From contig CM064430.1 of assembly GCA_032690845.1 (NCBI GenBank), positions 53,975,882 to 54,039,881 on the forward strand: a DNA stretch of 64,000 bases. The letters run 5' to 3'. The DNA comes from Eleusine coracana subsp. coracana. Lineage: Eukaryota; Streptophyta; Magnoliopsida; Poales; Poaceae. A model generated the notes under the pieces. That model did not search any database. It saw only the letters and a program-made list of their open reading frames with translations, and was not told the origin of the DNA. Shown here piece by piece: positions 10,271-23,172 of this stretch (positions are counted from its first letter, which is position 1; each line of letters starts with the position of its first letter). The position numbers and the translations under genes are program-made.

Positions 10271-11612
10271 GGTCCCGTTTGGTAAGGCTCCGGCTATGCC
10301 AGCTTCGGCTGTGGCTGTGACTTTTTTGAAAACCCAGCTATGCTGGTTGTGGCTGTGGCTGAAATTGTTTGGTAAAATAGTTTCTTCTGCAGCTTCTCAA
10401 ATAGCTTCTTTTGCAGCTTCTTTGGCAATTTCATAGAACAAAGAGGCAATTATCCATAATGCTCATAGACATATGGACGCACTGTATACATGCATTTCTT
10501 ATTTTATAATAAAAATTTGACTTTGACTATTAATTATAATATATAAGTTAATAAAATATTTATTATAAAAGTGGTTTAGATCATGAGACAATATTCCATC
10601 ATAAATAATTATGAGGACCTAAAAAGATATATTATCTTGACAAGATCATCACGAAATCTATCTATATCTCTATCACTAGAGGCAGCATGAGCTTCTACTG
10701 GTTCCTTGCGTATTTCATGATCTTCACTTGTAGTTGTCATCCTCGAAGGTGCGTTGGGAACATCGATATTAAGCCAATTGGAACCAAGAGCAGCGGATGC
10801 TGGACCGGTCCACCATTCTGACCATGGAGCATTGCGAGGAGGAATGTTGTTGCCGGCCATGGAGCTGGAACCGGGCCAAGGACCTCCAAATCCTCAAAAA
10901 AGGGTGACATGCCGGCGCCATTGAAGAACGGGTTGCCAGATCCGGCACCCATGGCTGCAATGCTGATGCCCGCGCTAGGGAACAGTGGGGCGTCGCTACC
11001 GGTGCCCATGGCCGCACCAGGCGATGCTCCCATGGCCGAACAACCGCTAGCCCCATGTCCTCCATCGACGCCCGGTCCAGATGGGTGACCGAGGTTCGGC
11101 ATCGCCATCACCTGAGTTGCCGTCCTCCTTTCTCGCCGTCGGCTGCGGGCGTCTCGACCGATTCATGGCGCCGGGAGTCTTTGCGCCGCCGCCCCTAGGC
11201 CCCTAGCGCGCCGCCGCCTGGGGAGCCTTCGCGCTGCCGCCGCTCGGGATCCTTTGTGTCGCCCCCCGAGAGCCCTGCCGCACCGCCGCCCGAGATCCTT
11301 GCCGCGCCACCGCTCGGGAGCCGTCACCAACCCTAGCAGAGTCGGGAAGAGAGGAGTCGGGGAGAGGAGTCGGGAGTGGAGAGGATGGGGATGGCAGAAA
11401 TGGTAATTTTCAGAAAGGACAGGTAATTTTTTTGGTGGGACCGTCAGGGAGGAGCCGGAGAAGCTACCCCGGGAAGGCTCCCGGCTTCGGCCCTGTTTCG
11501 CCCCTGGCTCCATCTTTTTTCACGAAAAAGCTACTGGTGAAGCTCATTGTTTGGTAATTTTTTTGCATAAGCTGTATGCGGAGCCGGAGCTTAAGCCCGG
11601 CCAAACAAGGCC
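10271..11612. mobile_element. PIF/Harbinger-like element, 1.34 kb, TTA TSD
   Basis: The left end GGTCCCGTTTGG(T)AAGGCTCCGG and right end CCGG(...)CCGGCCAAACAAGGCC are inverted repeats. TTA occurs on both sides (10268-10270 and 11613-11615). The paralogous locus near 39,250 shows the uninterrupted site with a single TTA, confirming the boundaries. Inside, the minus strand has a Met/Gly/Pro-rich open frame (11111 to 10609, in two frames) that could be the start of a Harbinger ORF1-type protein. No DDE transposase is present, so it is non-autonomous. Confidence 0.85.
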
Positions 11613-11735
11613 TTAAAAGTCATAGTTTGAAATTCACACTAAGGACCCTTTTGAAATGCATTATTGTTAAAGAATAAGAATAGAAAAAAGGAGGATTGGA
11701 GTTACATTCACTTGCAGTCCCTACTAGTTAGATAG
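11613..11735. other. Continuation of the duplicated defensin-gene upstream DNA
   Basis: AAAGTCATAGTTTG...CCCTTTTGAAATGCAT and GAATAGAAAAA...TCACTTGCA align in order with 39,256-39,363. This shows that the PIF element split one duplicated block. Confidence 0.65.
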
Positions 11736-11789
11736 TTATGAAAAATATCAATAGAGTCGTTGGATGCAATACAACAGAGACATAGTATT

Positions 11790-12240
11790 TTGAGGATCAT
11801 GTGGCTCATGCTGCAAGGTAGGATATGGACAGCAGATCGATTACAACGAAGGAGATGACCAAATGAATATTTTTGCCAATTATGTGTAAGGAACCTTGAG
11901 ACGATACACCACCTATTCGTCGAATGCCCGGTAGCAAGAGAGATATGGAATTAAAGGGGCTTTTGGTTGCAAAGGACAACGCTATGCCTAGAAAACTGGA
12001 AAAACAGCCCCAACACCAACATTCTACCTTGGATGACATAACTTGGGGGCAGCATGACAAATAAAAATGAAAAAGAGGGACTCAAATCAATGATAATGCT
12101 AATAATTTGGAGTGTATGGAAGGAGAGGAACAACAGAATTTTCAAGAGAAGCCACAACATCATTGAAAGGATCCTCATGCAAATGAAAGAAGAAGCAAAA
12201 AACTAGGTTTTGGCAGGAGCAAAAAATGTGGAGTTCTTAG
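11790..12240 (+). pseudogene. L1-type LINE relic (zf-RVT and ORF2 C-terminus)
   Basis: Translation with frame breaks gives LQGRIWTADRLQRRR, CQLCVRNLETIHHLFVECP, then WSVWKERNNRIFKR and VLAGAKNVEF. That is the typical order of the plant LINE zf-RVT zinc-binding region and ORF2 C-terminal tail. Stops at the position after REIWN and before the VLAGA phrase show it is dead. No RT core remains, so this is a 3' fragment. Confidence 0.75.
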
Positions 12241-13848
12241 GTGTAAAAGTATACCTCGAGTAGTCCAAAATTGTTAGATCGCGCCTTATCATCCAGTCTG
12301 GATGCACAAGGATGTTGTAATTGCGCCGGCATAAATAACTCTTTCTACTTATTAATATATACCGGACAATGTTCGAAACTTTCAAACAAAAAGTATTTTG
12401 AGGAGAGAAATAGACAGAAAGAAAGTTTCCACTACATCTCAGATTATACTCCCTCCAATTTTAAAATTAAGGTTATTTAGAACATGATTTAGAATACCAA
12501 AATATAATTAATAAGATAGAAGTTTTTCTCTATACCGTTAATAAATAAGACACCAAGTCCATTATAGTCATCAATGACTTGCAGTCGAACTGACATGGTA
12601 TATCATGTTGTATCCCTACGCCAACATGCTATTTCTTTTTGCCTCGGGACACCGAGTCCATGATTTAGGATACCAAAATTAAGGTTATTTTATTATTTAT
12701 TATTTGCATGTGTTCTCAGCCATCAGTATGAACCAGTCTTTTTTTTTTGGATAGTGTGTTTGAGCCACCATCAAGCCGGCTACTCACCAAGCGGCAGCTT
12801 TTTTCTTCCTTTTCTCTTCTCACTCCTCCATTAAGAATTTTTTATAATGTGGACAATAATTTAGCTAACTAACTAGAACTTATTATACATGCTCTTATGT
12901 GTATGAAAAAATAGAAATTTAACACCATACTAGTCTAATGAGAGAAAGACCAATATATAAGATTAGATTGTCCACCACCTTAACTTTGGGCTAGCCATTT
13001 TATATGAAGCGAGAGCAAAAATATAAATAGATTGGTGGATAAGTGTGCTCCAATTAAAATGCAAGTCGAGGCCAGCCGATTGTGTACCCTAGGGCATTAA
13101 AACGACAACGTGGTCTTCCAACTCATCTCCTTGTAGCCGTAAACAATGACTTTGCGTCAATATCAATATAGAGTTCAACTTAATTAATCTCTCTAAGATT
13201 ATTCTTAGTGGTCTCTTTTATTTCACAGTTTCTAAATATGACGTATCAGCTTTCTACTTTTGTTCAATAAAATGAAATGTCATCTCTCAGTACACACTTT
13301 CATTTCACAGTTTTATAGGTTTATTAGAACATTAAATTATTGCTAGTTAGCTTTCAATTATTGGTTGAAAGTGTTAAATATAAAAGGAAATACTCTCAGG
13401 GTACTTTTATTTGGTTTTCATCTTTTTAGAAAGAGTGTAACATCCTTTTATGGTAGCTAATTAATCCAAATAAAAGATTCACTAAAAATGGTCTAAACCC
13501 ATCGCCGAGTTCTTCTCTCTCTTTTTGCGGGCACATCATCGAGTTCTTTGATGAACTGATTTTTTTTTTTTCGGCAAGGAACGACAGTGCCACAGTGGGT
13601 TTAATTACATCTCCTAACAGAAGGTATGCCGTGATCGGATTGATCTTATTGCAGGCTCCGTCAATGACCTTGCTTCGTGTCACAAAGCTAAATCGAAGAG
13701 AAGAGCTTTACCAGGAACTTGTAATTTTCTTACAATGATTCGTTTTAATTAGACCCTTAATGAACAAAAAAACGTCAAATCATTTAGGTCCTGAAACAAA
13801 CAGACCCTTACTGATTGTTATCGCAAACAATACGACACAATGGCTAAG
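12241..13848. other. AT-rich intergenic DNA with degenerate MITE traces
   Basis: A Stowaway-like half (ACTCCCTCCAATTTTAAAATTAAGG, split motif near 12448-12473) is followed by AGGTTATTT phrases repeated near 12672, but no clean partner end was found. No coding region is supported. Confidence 0.35.
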
Positions 13849-14232
13849 AGCAGGTACAATGTTATATGTAGGCAGTTTCATAAATCATCTCATACAATAT
13901 TATATGTAGGCAGTCTTATAGATCATCTCATATATTGTCACATAGGATTTTTGATAATATGAAAAAGAGAGAGGTTGGTGAGAGAAAGATATTGTTTCGC
14001 GTAGTAATCACCTCGTGCGCTAAAATTTAGGAGTATAAAATGACTCTCACGCTATTATACGGGTTTTAGTAGTCTTTTAATCTATAAATATTCTTTTTTT
14101 ATATCCATAAATTAAGAAATCATATAATTAATAAAAGATAACTAATAAAACTATTCATTATAAGTTGTCTTATAACCCATCTTAAAATTATATAGTATAT
14201 ATGAGATAATTTATGAGATAATACCATTGTAT
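13849..14232. mobile_element. Probable MITE, ~380 bp, imperfect inverted ends
   Basis: The left part AGGTACAATG...CATAAATCATCTCATA is mirrored by the right part TATGAGATAATTTATGAGATAATACCATTGTAT. An internal ~50-bp direct duplication of TTATATGTAGGCAGT(T/C)T is also present (13862-13945). AT-rich interior, no ORF. TSD not resolved. Confidence 0.45.
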
Positions 14233-14910
14233 ACAAACGGCAAGTCAATTAATCGATGCAACAGATTGAGAAATCTGCGGCAGAAATGCTTGAGGTGACT
14301 TGACTGCGGTGCCTGTGCAGTGATTTCTTGCTGCGATTGGGCTTTGCTGCGTTGGTTTCTTGCCGGGCTTGGACAGCGACACGTCCCTCCGTGAAGTCAA
14401 AAGGAAAAGTCACGCTGTGACGCACCCTAGCGCCGTTGGGTCGGTACTTATGAAGCAGTCGGAAGTAACAACGAGTGATGTGTGTGCTGCAGGACTCTTC
14501 TACAATCACGCACGTATACTCCGCCACCGCTGTTCACCTCTCACCACCAGTGCGTTGCAAAGTGTGTTCGTTTCTTTGGGTCTAAATTTTAGTGAAGTCA
14601 TATTAATTATTAAAATACTATATATGATTATTAAATATATATTAAATATAAAACTAATTATATAGTTGAATGCGCATCAGCGTAATAAATTCATTAAATT
14701 TAGTTAAATCATCATTAAGAGATGTTTATTATAGCATCATATTATCTAATCATGACCTAATTAGTCTTAATAGATTTATCTCGTCATTTAGAGGGGGTTA
14801 TGGACTGGATTTTATCAGTAATCTATATTTAATAATTCTAATTAGTATCATAATATTTGAGGTCAATCTATGGGATGGAAACGAACACACCCTTTTCAAA
14901 TCAAGAGGCC

Positions 14911-14917
14911 TATAAAA
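14911..14917 (+). promoter_or_regulatory. Candidate TATA box of the DUF936 gene
   Basis: TATAAAA, ~30 bp upstream of a plausible start site near 14,940. It matters for the start choice: ATGs at 14857 and 14875, though in frame, lie upstream of it, so the first in-frame ATG in such a transcript is at 15283. Confidence 0.4.
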
Positions 14918-15006
14918 TTCGAGAGGCCGTTCAAATCAAACGGTGCCACCCGCCACAAAATTCGCCCGGCTACCTCTCCCTCCGCGTCATTTTCTCTCTC
15001 TCGCCG

Positions 15007-15027
15007 CCCCCCCCCCCCCCCCCCCCC
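15007..15027 (+). repeat. Poly(C) tract of ~21 bases at the homology edge of DUF936
   Basis: An uninterrupted C run. DUF936-type protein similarity begins exactly downstream of it (PVLRRFRVLPGRYPCV). It is either a breakpoint scar or a replication-slippage tract, and an assembly artefact in its length is possible. Confidence 0.8.
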
Positions 15028-15282
15028 GTGCTCCGCCGCTTCCGTGTCCTCCCGGGCCGGTACCCATGCGTCCAGCAGCAGGACTCCGGCGACGACGAGG
15101 TCAAGGAGGTCGTCTCCGAGCGCCCGCGCCGCCCCTCGCCGACGCCGCCGCTGCCGGAGAGGAGGGGGCGGCAGGCGGGAGGATCCCCCGCCGCGATCGG
15201 CGCCGCCCACTTCCACCGGTCGCGATCCACGACGAATCTATCTGATGCGGGATCGCCGGCTGCGGCGGCGGCGGCGAGGAGG

Positions 15283-16973
15283 ATGGGGAACGAGCGGAGA
15301 ATGTTGGATTCCCCGAGGAGCCTGAGGAAGATCAGCGTCTCGTCTGTGGATGCCACCAGCAGCGATGACGACGAATCGGACGTGTCCTCTTTGTATTCCT
15401 CGTCGTTGTTGTCCACCGCGAGGAGGAATTGGGATTTCACCGGGAGCATCAAGGACGTCAGACCTGTGGCTCCTCGGAGACGCAGCAACAGTGTAATCTT
15501 AAAGCCATTTCTTGCAACTCTGAGAAATGTTTCACTCGCAATTGGTGATAAATCACACCAGATTTACTGATTTCATATTTTTATTAAATTAAAGTTTGTT
15601 GCATCGTGCAGATTTCTCCGAGTAAATCCGGTCCAAACTCCATTGCACAGCACAACGACCCGGCGAATGATCCGCTGGAGTCGGTAAGGAGGAAGGCTGA
15701 GAAGGCGTTCAAGGTGCTATCCAAGAGGAACGCACACGCGTCTAGCAAAACGCCACAGAGCGCTTCGACGAGTGGCATCAAATGGTGTGAGAACAATGTG
15801 ATATGGAGCTCACTCTCTTCAACCTTGGTGAAGCATGGGAAGGTATTCTAGTATGACGCACGGCGTCCGACCCGTCTCTTCTTCTATCTAAAGAAAGAAG
15901 TTGCTAATTCTGCTGGACCATTGCAGGAAGCCGTGAAGCAAAGAGACATGGCGCTGCAAGCTGTGCTTGATGGACTGCTAGAAGCATCTGCTTCTGAGAA
16001 GTTGGTAAAATGCCTGAGGTAACATTGAAACATGTTGTGTCAACTTGATACGAGTTATGATGAAACGTTAGGAGAAAAATCATATCTGATTGCTGCATAA
16101 AACAAGTGTGCTCATACCATCAGAATTCTAAAACACGAGAAAATATGCACTGTGTTATCTGTACTTCCACTGTTCATTATTCTCTGTTTTTTCAGCAAAT
16201 ATTCTGAACTACAAGCTGACAAGGATGACGACCCAAAGGAAATCATCGACAGATTCTTACGGTTCTCTCAAGATCTAGACCATGCTATATTCATTGCTCA
16301 GTCACAGACTAGACTTAGGCAAGGAAAAGCATGCTGTTCTAATTCAACATCCTCAACAACGACGAAAGCCGCTACCAAGGCTGCATTGGATAGGAAGCAA
16401 TCTGCAATCTCATGGATCAGAGCAGCCATTGAAGCAGACCTCTCATCTTCACTTGGTCACACAAGAGTCGCGTCTGAATCTGCAAAAGCATCAGTGGTTG
16501 AAGCGAAGCCAGCAAGCCCATTGTTCTGTTCAAAACCAAAGTGCAACTGTAATAGCAGGCCCTTGAAGAAAACTGCCGATGCTTCTACTGAAGGCAGCAA
16601 TCTGAATGCAGCCATGTTCCTGGCTATCACAATGCGGTCAGACTGTAACCGATGGTTCCTAAAGTACATCGAAAAGTTCTTGGACGACATAGAGAACAAG
16701 ACCAACTACACGACGTGTGATTCCCAGATTGCAGGCTTTCTGCAGCAGCTGAAGAAGGTGGATGACTGGCTCAACCGTGTTGTTCGTCATGAGAGGATGT
16801 TTACGACCGATAGAAGCAACAAGGATAGTGCACTTTCTGAGGAAGAAGAGAGCGACGCATGCGAGAGAGTACGGAGGAAGATATATAGTGCACTCCTAAG
16901 ACATGTACAGTTTGCGGCAATGGCACTAGAGAGTATTAGTAGCGTAACTGATGAAGATAAAGAACAGGATTAG
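15283..16973 (+). CDS. DUF936-family protein, N-terminally shortened, 4 exons
   Basis: Exons: up to 15492 (donor GTAATC), 15612-15842, 15927-16018 and 16196-16973 (TAG). From ATG 15283 (MGNERRMLDS) it encodes about 436 residues; the frame is open back to 14857. In-frame upstream sequence (15025-15075) reads VLRRFRVLPGRYPCV, which resembles the end of the DUF936 OB-like domain, but the ~100 residues that normally precede it are absent. Downstream are a Ser/Asp-rich linker, then LVKHGKEAVKQRDMALQAV, EASASEKLVKCLSKYSEL and WIRAAIEADLSS, all typical of the family's C-terminal helical part. Function of the family is not established. All splice sites are canonical and the frame is clean, so it may be expressed, though as a truncated protein. 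Missing upstream exons outside the obvious region cannot be ruled out. Confidence 0.82.
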
Positions 16974-17118
16974 GTGACAGTAGCTGAGCAAAGAACAGTA
17001 GGATGTTTTGATGTTATTAGAAATGTTAGATTGAAATAATACTGCTACTGAATTTCTTAGAGGATCTAGTAGCTTTTCGTATTGGCAAAATTCTGAATTA
17101 CCAAATTTCATAGCTAAC

Positions 17119-18120
17119 ATGATGATGATGATTCTAGTTATGGCACCACTAAGCCAGACGACATTGTTATGTTCGACCTGGCAACGGAGGAGTGGAGGCC
17201 AGCAATACTCCAGGGTCCATTGACCACCCATCTTATCGTATCCACTGGAAAGGTCAGGAAATGGTTTCTCTTCCTCCAGTTAGCTAGATTAAATGATTGC
17301 TCGGTTATAGCACATCATAACAATCAAAACTGTTCAATGGACCTCTGGTTCTTGGAGAACATGGGCATGGCACTGTGGAACAAACGATGTTCCATGTGTT
17401 CTGCTTTCCATTGGGAGAACCATGCACTTAGCCTCCATATCCATTGGTTGTTTTATATGATGGGAGGCTAGTCATATGGGTGCAAAAGGCACAAGCTGTA
17501 AGAGCATATGATCCAAGAACAGGCGAACGGGAAAAGCTGACCACACTGGAAAATTATTCTGCTATTGCCACGCATGAAGTCAGTCTTTTAGGTGTTCAGG
17601 TCTCTGAAGCTGAGAAGTGAGCTTCTTTGCCTCCGACCATCATACAAATATTCGATAGTTTTTTATAACTTGAATAGTGAAGTATAACCTAACTAGGTCG
17701 TGGAACACCAGTGTGGTGAATCCGCTGATTGTAAATGATACTAGTTGTTCATCCATTAGCTTCATAGGTTGATTGCTGCGTTGAGAACTGCATACATGAT
17801 TTTCCTCTCTTCAATAAATTTGTATTGCCTTTGCATTGATGACTTGTCAAGTATACTGTTTCATTTGAACTATGTAATTGCAGGTCTGCATCTGAGAAGG
17901 TAAATGTTCCTTGTATCTGTCACCATTTTCTCTCAACATCCACTATACCACAGTAAAGATTCCTTGATATCATCCACTAGAAGGAAGGAGCGTTGTTGCT
18001 CAATGCAGTCCGGTGAAGAGGTAGAAGAAATGGATATGACTAGATACTATTACCGCACAAAGATTCATCTCCTAGGATGTCAAGCCTTTTATGTCATACG
18101 GATTTTGAGTCATGAATGAT
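17119..18120 (+). pseudogene. F-box-associated-domain gene fragment, copy 1
   Basis: Starts in DDIVMFDLATEEWRPAILQG, continues LARLNDCSVIAHHNNQ, DLWFLENMG, and after a one-base frame slip near 17440 LVIWVQKAQAVRAYDP and GEREKLTTLENYSA, to a GTGAGC donor at about 17617. A further short exon begins after the acceptor ending TTGCAG at 17883. This is the C-terminal substrate-side domain of a grass F-box protein. The F-box itself (N-terminal ~45 residues) is not seen upstream because the DUF936 gene is there. F-box genes act as SCF ubiquitin-ligase adaptors; this copy cannot. Confidence 0.65.
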
Positions 18121-18179
18121 TTGCGTAAGAGAAATATACTAAAATTAACACTGAGAGCTCGTCGTCAGTATGCATGGTC

Positions 18180-18690
18180 TGTTGAGGAACGGGGAGCTAC
18201 AATAGCTAGAAACAATTTCTACCATCTAACCTGAAAATCTTGTAAGAGAGGATCATGGATCGTTATTACTAAATGCATAGATGAAGCGGAAGCGAATGTT
18301 GGAGCAACTCGTCCAACTTTATCGCACATCGGTGTAGAGGAAGTAGTCGATCACGTTAATCATCTCCTCCTATTCCAGCCGTCCGGTACTACAGTAATAA
18401 CAGCGACTCCTCGCGGTATCCACACGTACGAGGTTGGAGCATCGTACGCTGCGTGCTAGCATCGGCAACACGGTTAGGGTTCTGTGGGCGAAAGAGAGGA
18501 GCGCGGTGACTAGGGTTATGGACCGGTAGGTTTTCTGTACCCCTTGCCCCGCCTCTATTTATATAGACCCTTCTAATAGCCTCGATAAGTTGACCAATTA
18601 GTAGACTAATCCCTCACGGATCAATATCCGTATGATCATCATATACGGATCAAATCCGTAATGTCTCTTGGGTATTTCTTCAAGAATCTC
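18180..18690 (-). repeat. 3' LTR of the Ty1/copia element
   Basis: On the minus strand it ends in ...TCCTCAACA at 18180, matching the LTR at 24533-25050 throughout (GATCATGGATCGTTA, GTGTAGAGGAAGTAGTCGATCA, CATCGGCAACACGGTTAGGG). The outer edge on the internal side is slightly deleted: a purine tract AGTGGGAGA runs straight into ATTCTT without TGTGAAG. TATA-like TTTATATAGACCC near 18556 is conserved in both LTRs. Confidence 0.85.
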
Positions 18691-21600
18691 CCACTTACAC
18701 TAGAGACAATCACATAGGCAAGTGATGTTCCAACCCATTAAGTGTGTGACCCGGTAGGTTCACATGTACACGATAATGATATATAAGCCATTTTCAAATC
18801 ATAAATCAATAGCGGCAACTAGCAGCACATACTGATTCTCGTGTACACATAAAGATCATATCGACTGAACCTTTGACATACGTATTCAGCGACCCCTTTG
18901 TCTCACGATATCAGTCAAGCTCAAGGCGAGATACGTGCCATCCCTGTAATAGCTCGACCATTCACTCGAACGTCTAGTGGATTTATCATGACTAACTCTT
19001 AGTCATTGTGATTAACATTTAATCATATTAGTATGGTCATGCACTTCTAAATCCATCTAACTCGAGGGACCCATAGATATCTCTCCTATTATCAGGAGGG
19101 GCAAATTCCATCTTGACCGCTCACACTCCACGACATGTTTTATAGCATACTCGAAAATTACCTTTATAACTACCCAATTACGGAATAGCATTTAGTAACC
19201 CCTAAGTGTGCTATTACACATTCTGGAAATTAATGACGATCTCAGATCTAAGGATCCTGAAGGTACATCATACAAGATAACAACTGATGGCACAACAATA
19301 ACATCTTAGCAGAGTCTATTAGTAGGTCAATTCAACACCATGTTCTCTAACATGTGTCCATATTATTGATTTGATACCTTCATATCTATGATATGTGAAA
19401 CATGATCATCAATCAATACATGTGATACTTGCGCAATGGCACCACTATTATCACAATAGAGGTTCATTGGACTGGATGCATTAGGAACCACACCCAATTC
19501 AAAAATAAACTTTCTGATCCAAACAACTTCTTTTACAGCTTCGGAAGTTACAAGGTACTCGGCCTCCATCGTCGAATTAGCAATCGTTTCTTGCTTGGAA
19601 CTCTTCCAGCTCACCGCGCCTCTATTGAGGTAAAACACATATCTAGATTGCGATCTCGAATCGTCTTTGTCGGTTTGAAAGCTAGCATCAGTGTAACCAT
19701 TTACAACGAGCTCTTCCTCACCTCCATAGACTTGGAACGTACCCAAAGTCCTTCTTGAGTACTTTAAGATATTCTTATTAGCTCCCTAATGAGCTTCTCC
19801 TGGATTTGACTGGTATCTGCTCACAACACTAAGAGCATAGGCAACATCTGGGCGAGTACTTGTCATGGCGTACATGATGGACCCAACAGCCGAAGCATAT
19901 GGAATTGCTCTCATTTTCTCTTTCTCATCTGGTGTCGAGGGACACTGATTCTTGCTAAGAGAAACCCCATGTGACATGAGAAAGAAACCTTTCTTGGAAT
20001 ACTGCATATTGAACCATTTCAGTACCTTATCAATGTACATGTCCTGGCTTAATCCAATTAGACTCTTTGATCTATCTCTATAGATCTTAATGCCCAAAAT
20101 GTAAGCTACATCTCCTAAGTGCTCCATAAAGAAATTCTTTCTCAAAGAAGTCTTAACAGCTTCAAGCATTGGAATATCATTACCGATCAGCAATATGTCA
20201 TCCACATAAAGAACCAGAAAGACAAACGCGCTCCCACTAGCCTTTTTGTAAACACAAGGCTCTTCTTCATTTTTAATGAAGCCAAACCCTTTGACTACCA
20301 CATCAAAGCAAAGATTCCAACTCCGAGATGCTTGCTTTAGTCCATAAATGAACTTTTGAAGCTTGCATATCTTCCTAGCATTTTGTGGATCGACAAAACC
20401 TTCAGGCTGTGTCATGTACACATCCTCACTTAGGTTTCCATTAAGGAAAGCCGTTTTGACATCAATTTGCCATATCTCATATTATAAAATATGACAATTG
20501 CTAGAAGGATCCGTATAGACTTTAGCATAGCGACGGGCGAGAATGTCTCATCATAATCAACCCCTTGAATTTGCTTAAAACCTTTTGCCACCAATTGTGC
20601 CTTATAGATGTGAACATTTCCATCCATGTCTATCTTTTTCTTAAAACCCCTATTTACACTCAATGTTTTTTACACCATCAGATGGATCTATCAAGTTCCA
20701 AACTTGATTTTCTCTCATGGATTCTAATTCGGATCTCATGGCTCTAAACCATTTCTTAGATTCTGGTCCTATCATTGCTTCACTGTAAGTCTTAGGCTCA
20801 TCATTGTATAACAATAATATGTCGTGCTGCCCTGTGGTTAGGAGCGTGAACTTTTCAGGAGCACAACATGCCCTTTCTGACCTACGCGGGGCTGGTGTTT
20901 CAACAATTGGTTCAACAATAATTTGTTCATCTAATTGTGGTATAGAGGAAGAAGAAACATTTTCTGAAGCTTCTTGAACTTCTTCAAGTTGCACCATTCT
21001 CCCACTTACCCTTTTAGAGAGAAACTCTTTCTCTAGAAAAACACCATTACGAGTGATAAACACTTTGCCCTCTTCCTAATTGCAGAAATAATAACCTTTG
21101 GTTTCTCTAGGGTATCCTATAAAGAAGCATTTATCAGACTTGGAAGAAAGCTTATCAGACGTCATACATTTTACATAAGCCTCACATCCCCAAATCTTAA
21201 GAAAAGACAACCCGAGACGCTTCCTAGTCCATATCTCATATGGTGTCCTTTCTATGGATTTAGATGGAACCCTATTAAATGTGAAAGCGGCAGTTTCTAG
21301 AGTGTATCCCTAGAAGGACAATGGAAGATCACTTTGGCTCATTATAGACCTAACCATGTCTAACAAGGTTTGGTTCCTCCGTTCAGATACTCCATTTCAT
21401 TGGGGCATTCCTGGCGAAGTCCATTGTGGAACAATTCCATATTGCTTTAGATGTTCACCAAATTCATGGCTCAAATATTCACCACCACGATCAGATCGTA
21501 AAAGTTTAATAGTCTTGCCCAAGATTTTGTACTTCATTTTGAAATTATTTGAACTTTTCAAAGGATTCTGACTTATGCCTCATTAAGTAGATGTAACCAT

Positions 21601-23172
21601 ATCTACCAAATTCGTCGGTAAAAGTTATGAAGTACTGAATACCACCTCTGGCCGTGTAACTCATTGGTCCACATACATCCGTATATACAAGTCCCAATAG
21701 TCAACTTGCCCTCTCACTATTTCCTGTGAAGAGCGACTTAGTCAATTTGACAAGTAAACAAGACTCACATGTATCAATTAATTCAAAATCAAAAGAACTT
21801 AGAAGACCATTTGTATGAAGCTTCTTTATGTGCTTCTCATTTATATGACCTAAACAACAATGCCAAGTATATGTGGAATTCAAATCATTAGACTTGAGCC
21901 TTTTTGCATCAATGTAATAAATAGGCTTATTCTCAAGATCTAAGTAATATAATACATTCACCAATGGGTAATTACCATAGAGAATATCATTCAAATAAAT
22001 AGAACAACACTTGTTCCTTATTATGACCTCATAACCATCATCTTCCTCCAAACACTTTGAAGAAATAATGTTTTTCCTAAGATAAGAATGTAATAATAAT
22101 TATTTAACTCCAAAACTAATCCTGATGGTAATGAAAGTGGATAAGTTACGATGGACAACGCAGCAACCTTTGCACCATTGCCGATGCGAGCATCCACCTC
22201 GCCCTTTGCACATTTTCTTGCTTCTTTAAGCCCCTACAATAATTTGCAAGTATGAATCATCGATCTGGTATTAAATACCCATGAATTATAAGGTAATGTA
22301 GCAACATTATTAATTTCAATAACATTAATACCTAAATTAGAAGTGTCTCCACCCTTCTTCATCAGCTCTTCTAGATAAAGCTTGGAATTCCTCTTCCAAT
22401 AACTGGGTTTCTTGCAGTGAAAACAAGGATCACCAGCCGCCAGTTTAGGCTTAGGAGCTGCTGCAGGCTTAGGCTTAATGCTAGAGATCTCATCTGTAGC
22501 CTTAGCCTTGCGCTTTCGCTTCTTGCTATCCTTTTGAACCAAGTTAACTTGATTTGGACCAGATTTTTTTATGCTTGCCTCAGCTGTCTTAAGCATCCCA
22601 TGCAACTCAACCAATATCTTCTCCATGCTATTCATTTGAAAGTTTAAAATGAAAGGCTCATAACTCACGGGAAGTGACTGGAGAATCACATCTCTAGCCA
22701 AATCAGGGTGTAGAGCAGCACCAAGTTTCTCCAGATTCTCAATGTAACCAATCATCTTGATCACATGAAGACTGACAGAACCACTTTCAGCTAACCTGCA
22801 CGCAAACAAGGACTTTGAGATATTGTTCCTCTCAGACCTTGCTTGGTTCTTAAACATGCCACGGAGTCCCTCAATCATATTGTGGGCATCCATGTTCTTA
22901 TATTGCTTCTGAAGCTCAGAGGACATAGTGGCAAACATGAGACAGCTAGCATCAATTGCATCATTGGTATGTTTCTCATATTCCCTTTTCTGAGCGGCAG
23001 TAGCATTTTCTGGTAGATCATCAGGATAAGGAAGCCCTAGAAAATATTTTTTTTTCTCTTACTTGAGAACAATTCTTAAGTTGTGATACCAATCAATAAA
23101 GTTTATTCCACTAAATTTTTCTTTTTCAAGAATCGAGCATAAATTGAAAATGTTACTAGCATTTGGTGCCAT
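18691..23172 (-). pseudogene. Ty1/copia gag-pol polyprotein, inactivated
   Basis: Minus strand, 5' to 3': gag start ATG near 23172 (MAPNASNIFNLCSILEKEKF), an in-frame TAA near 23058, UBN2-type gag to ~22234, with one zinc-knuckle-like CFHCKK (22420 region). Next come a protease-like WVFNT, GAG-pre-integrase with WHCCLGHINEKH (22051-21701), decayed integrase (21700-21064), reverse transcriptase with AMRSELESM (21063-20650), then FSPVAMLKSIR and the YVDD active site in LVLYVDDILLIG (20421-19786), and RNase H with YTDASF and STMEAEYL (19746-19363). The order protease-integrase-RT-RNase H defines copia. Multiple frameshifts and stops break every domain, so it is dead. Confidence 0.9.

Noticed and set aside
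14896..15488. Long open frames on the minus strand across the DUF936 first exon
   Set aside because: They are shadows of GC-rich coding DNA; only the plus-strand frame carries family motifs and joins through splice sites.
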